DNA of 6,273 nucleotides, from NCBI GenBank assembly GCA_945901195.1, contig CAMDKB010000275.1:1-6273 (forward strand), read 5' to 3'. Positions 6,208-6,273 of the stretch are shown one piece after another. Both the position numbers and the translations under genes were made by a program. Numbering within the stretch: the stretch's first letter is position 1; each line of letters starts with the position of its first letter. The notes beneath the pieces were generated by a model, which made no database searches, was not told the origin of the DNA, and saw only the letters and a list, made by a program, of their open reading frames with translations. This DNA is from Rhizobium sp. Q54 (GTDB lineage Bacteria; Pseudomonadota; Alphaproteobacteria; Rhizobiales; Beijerinckiaceae).

Positions 6208-6273
6208 ATGCCCAAGCAAGCCGGCTTATTTGATCGCGCGGATCGGACGGCCAAACTATTGAGAACTCGTGAT
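6208..6273 (+). CDS. IS5-family transposase, N-terminus (partial, runs off the right edge)
   Basis: From the ATG at 6208, 22 codons are open to the end of the window: MPKQAGLFDRADRTAKLLRT and then RD. The opening MPKQ-x-GLFD followed by a charged helix is the typical beginning of IS5-family DDE transposases of proteobacteria, which continue with a helical DNA-binding region and a DDE catalytic core. None of the catalytic residues is inside the window, so I cannot tell whether the gene is intact. The gene runs in the same direction as the ThDP operon and may receive some read-through from it. Assignment rests on the short N-terminal signature alone. Confidence 0.68.
   Translation, partial: MPKQAGLFDRADRTAKLLRTRD

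Larger units (their letters stand above)
6161..6273 (+). mobile_element. Left end of a probable IS5-family insertion sequence (partial)
   Basis: The transposase start at 6208 implies that the left terminus lies a short distance upstream. CTAG at 6157-6160 matches the YTAR target favoured by the IS5 subgroup, so the element may begin at about 6161 with CTGTGATTCA. This boundary is inferred, because the right end with the matching inverted repeat and target copy is outside the window. The 47 bases before the transposase ATG are a normal length for such an element. The segment is also visibly unlike the ThDP operon in base composition. Confidence 0.45.

Overview
The window looks like chromosomal DNA of an alphaproteobacterium, probably of the order Hyphomicrobiales (Rhizobiales). 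This rests on moderately high GC, codon use, a Bug/TctC-type binding protein paired with a ThDP enzyme, and the start of a transposase of a type common in rhizobia and relatives. The sequence does not let me name a genus; a Brucella/Ochrobactrum-like or Bradyrhizobium-like host would both fit.

Layout, left to right. (1) Positions 1-52, minus strand: the first 17 codons of a gene that leaves the window, reading like a signal peptide. (2) A divergent intergenic region of about 175 bp with a dyad at 81-99. (3) Positions 227-1729, plus: a patatin-like phospholipase with a complete Ser-Asp catalytic dyad and a lipoprotein-type signal. (4) Positions 1861-3037, plus: a glycosyltransferase-like gene broken by an in-frame TAG and a +1 frameshift, so a pseudogene. 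(5) Positions 3123-4160 and 4184-5959, plus: a tight pair encoding a periplasmic Bug/TctC solute-binding protein and a ThDP-dependent enzyme of the acetolactate synthase/benzoylformate decarboxylase superfamily. (6) Positions 5960-6160: a leader-like region with a nested stem-loop and a strong Shine-Dalgarno site in front of an 11-codon ORF. (7) From about 6161 to the right edge: the left end of a probable IS5-family insertion sequence with the first 22 codons of its transposase.

How the parts may work together. The binding protein and the ThDP enzyme are separated by only 23 bp, each has its own good ribosome binding site, and they are probably co-transcribed. The simplest reading is capture of a small carboxylate outside the cytoplasm and cleavage or decarboxylation of it, or of a derived 2-oxo acid, inside the cell. 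No TctA/TctB-type permease genes lie in the window. The segment right of the ThDP gene has the look of a gene start with a structured leader, cut short by an insertion sequence. The decayed glycosyltransferase gene and the insertion sequence together suggest a locus under weak selection.

I found no convincing entirely new system. The best leads are the structured leader plus mini-ORF next to the insertion sequence, a possible alternative RNA fold at the ribosome binding site of the binding-protein gene, and the orphan binding protein/ThDP enzyme pair.
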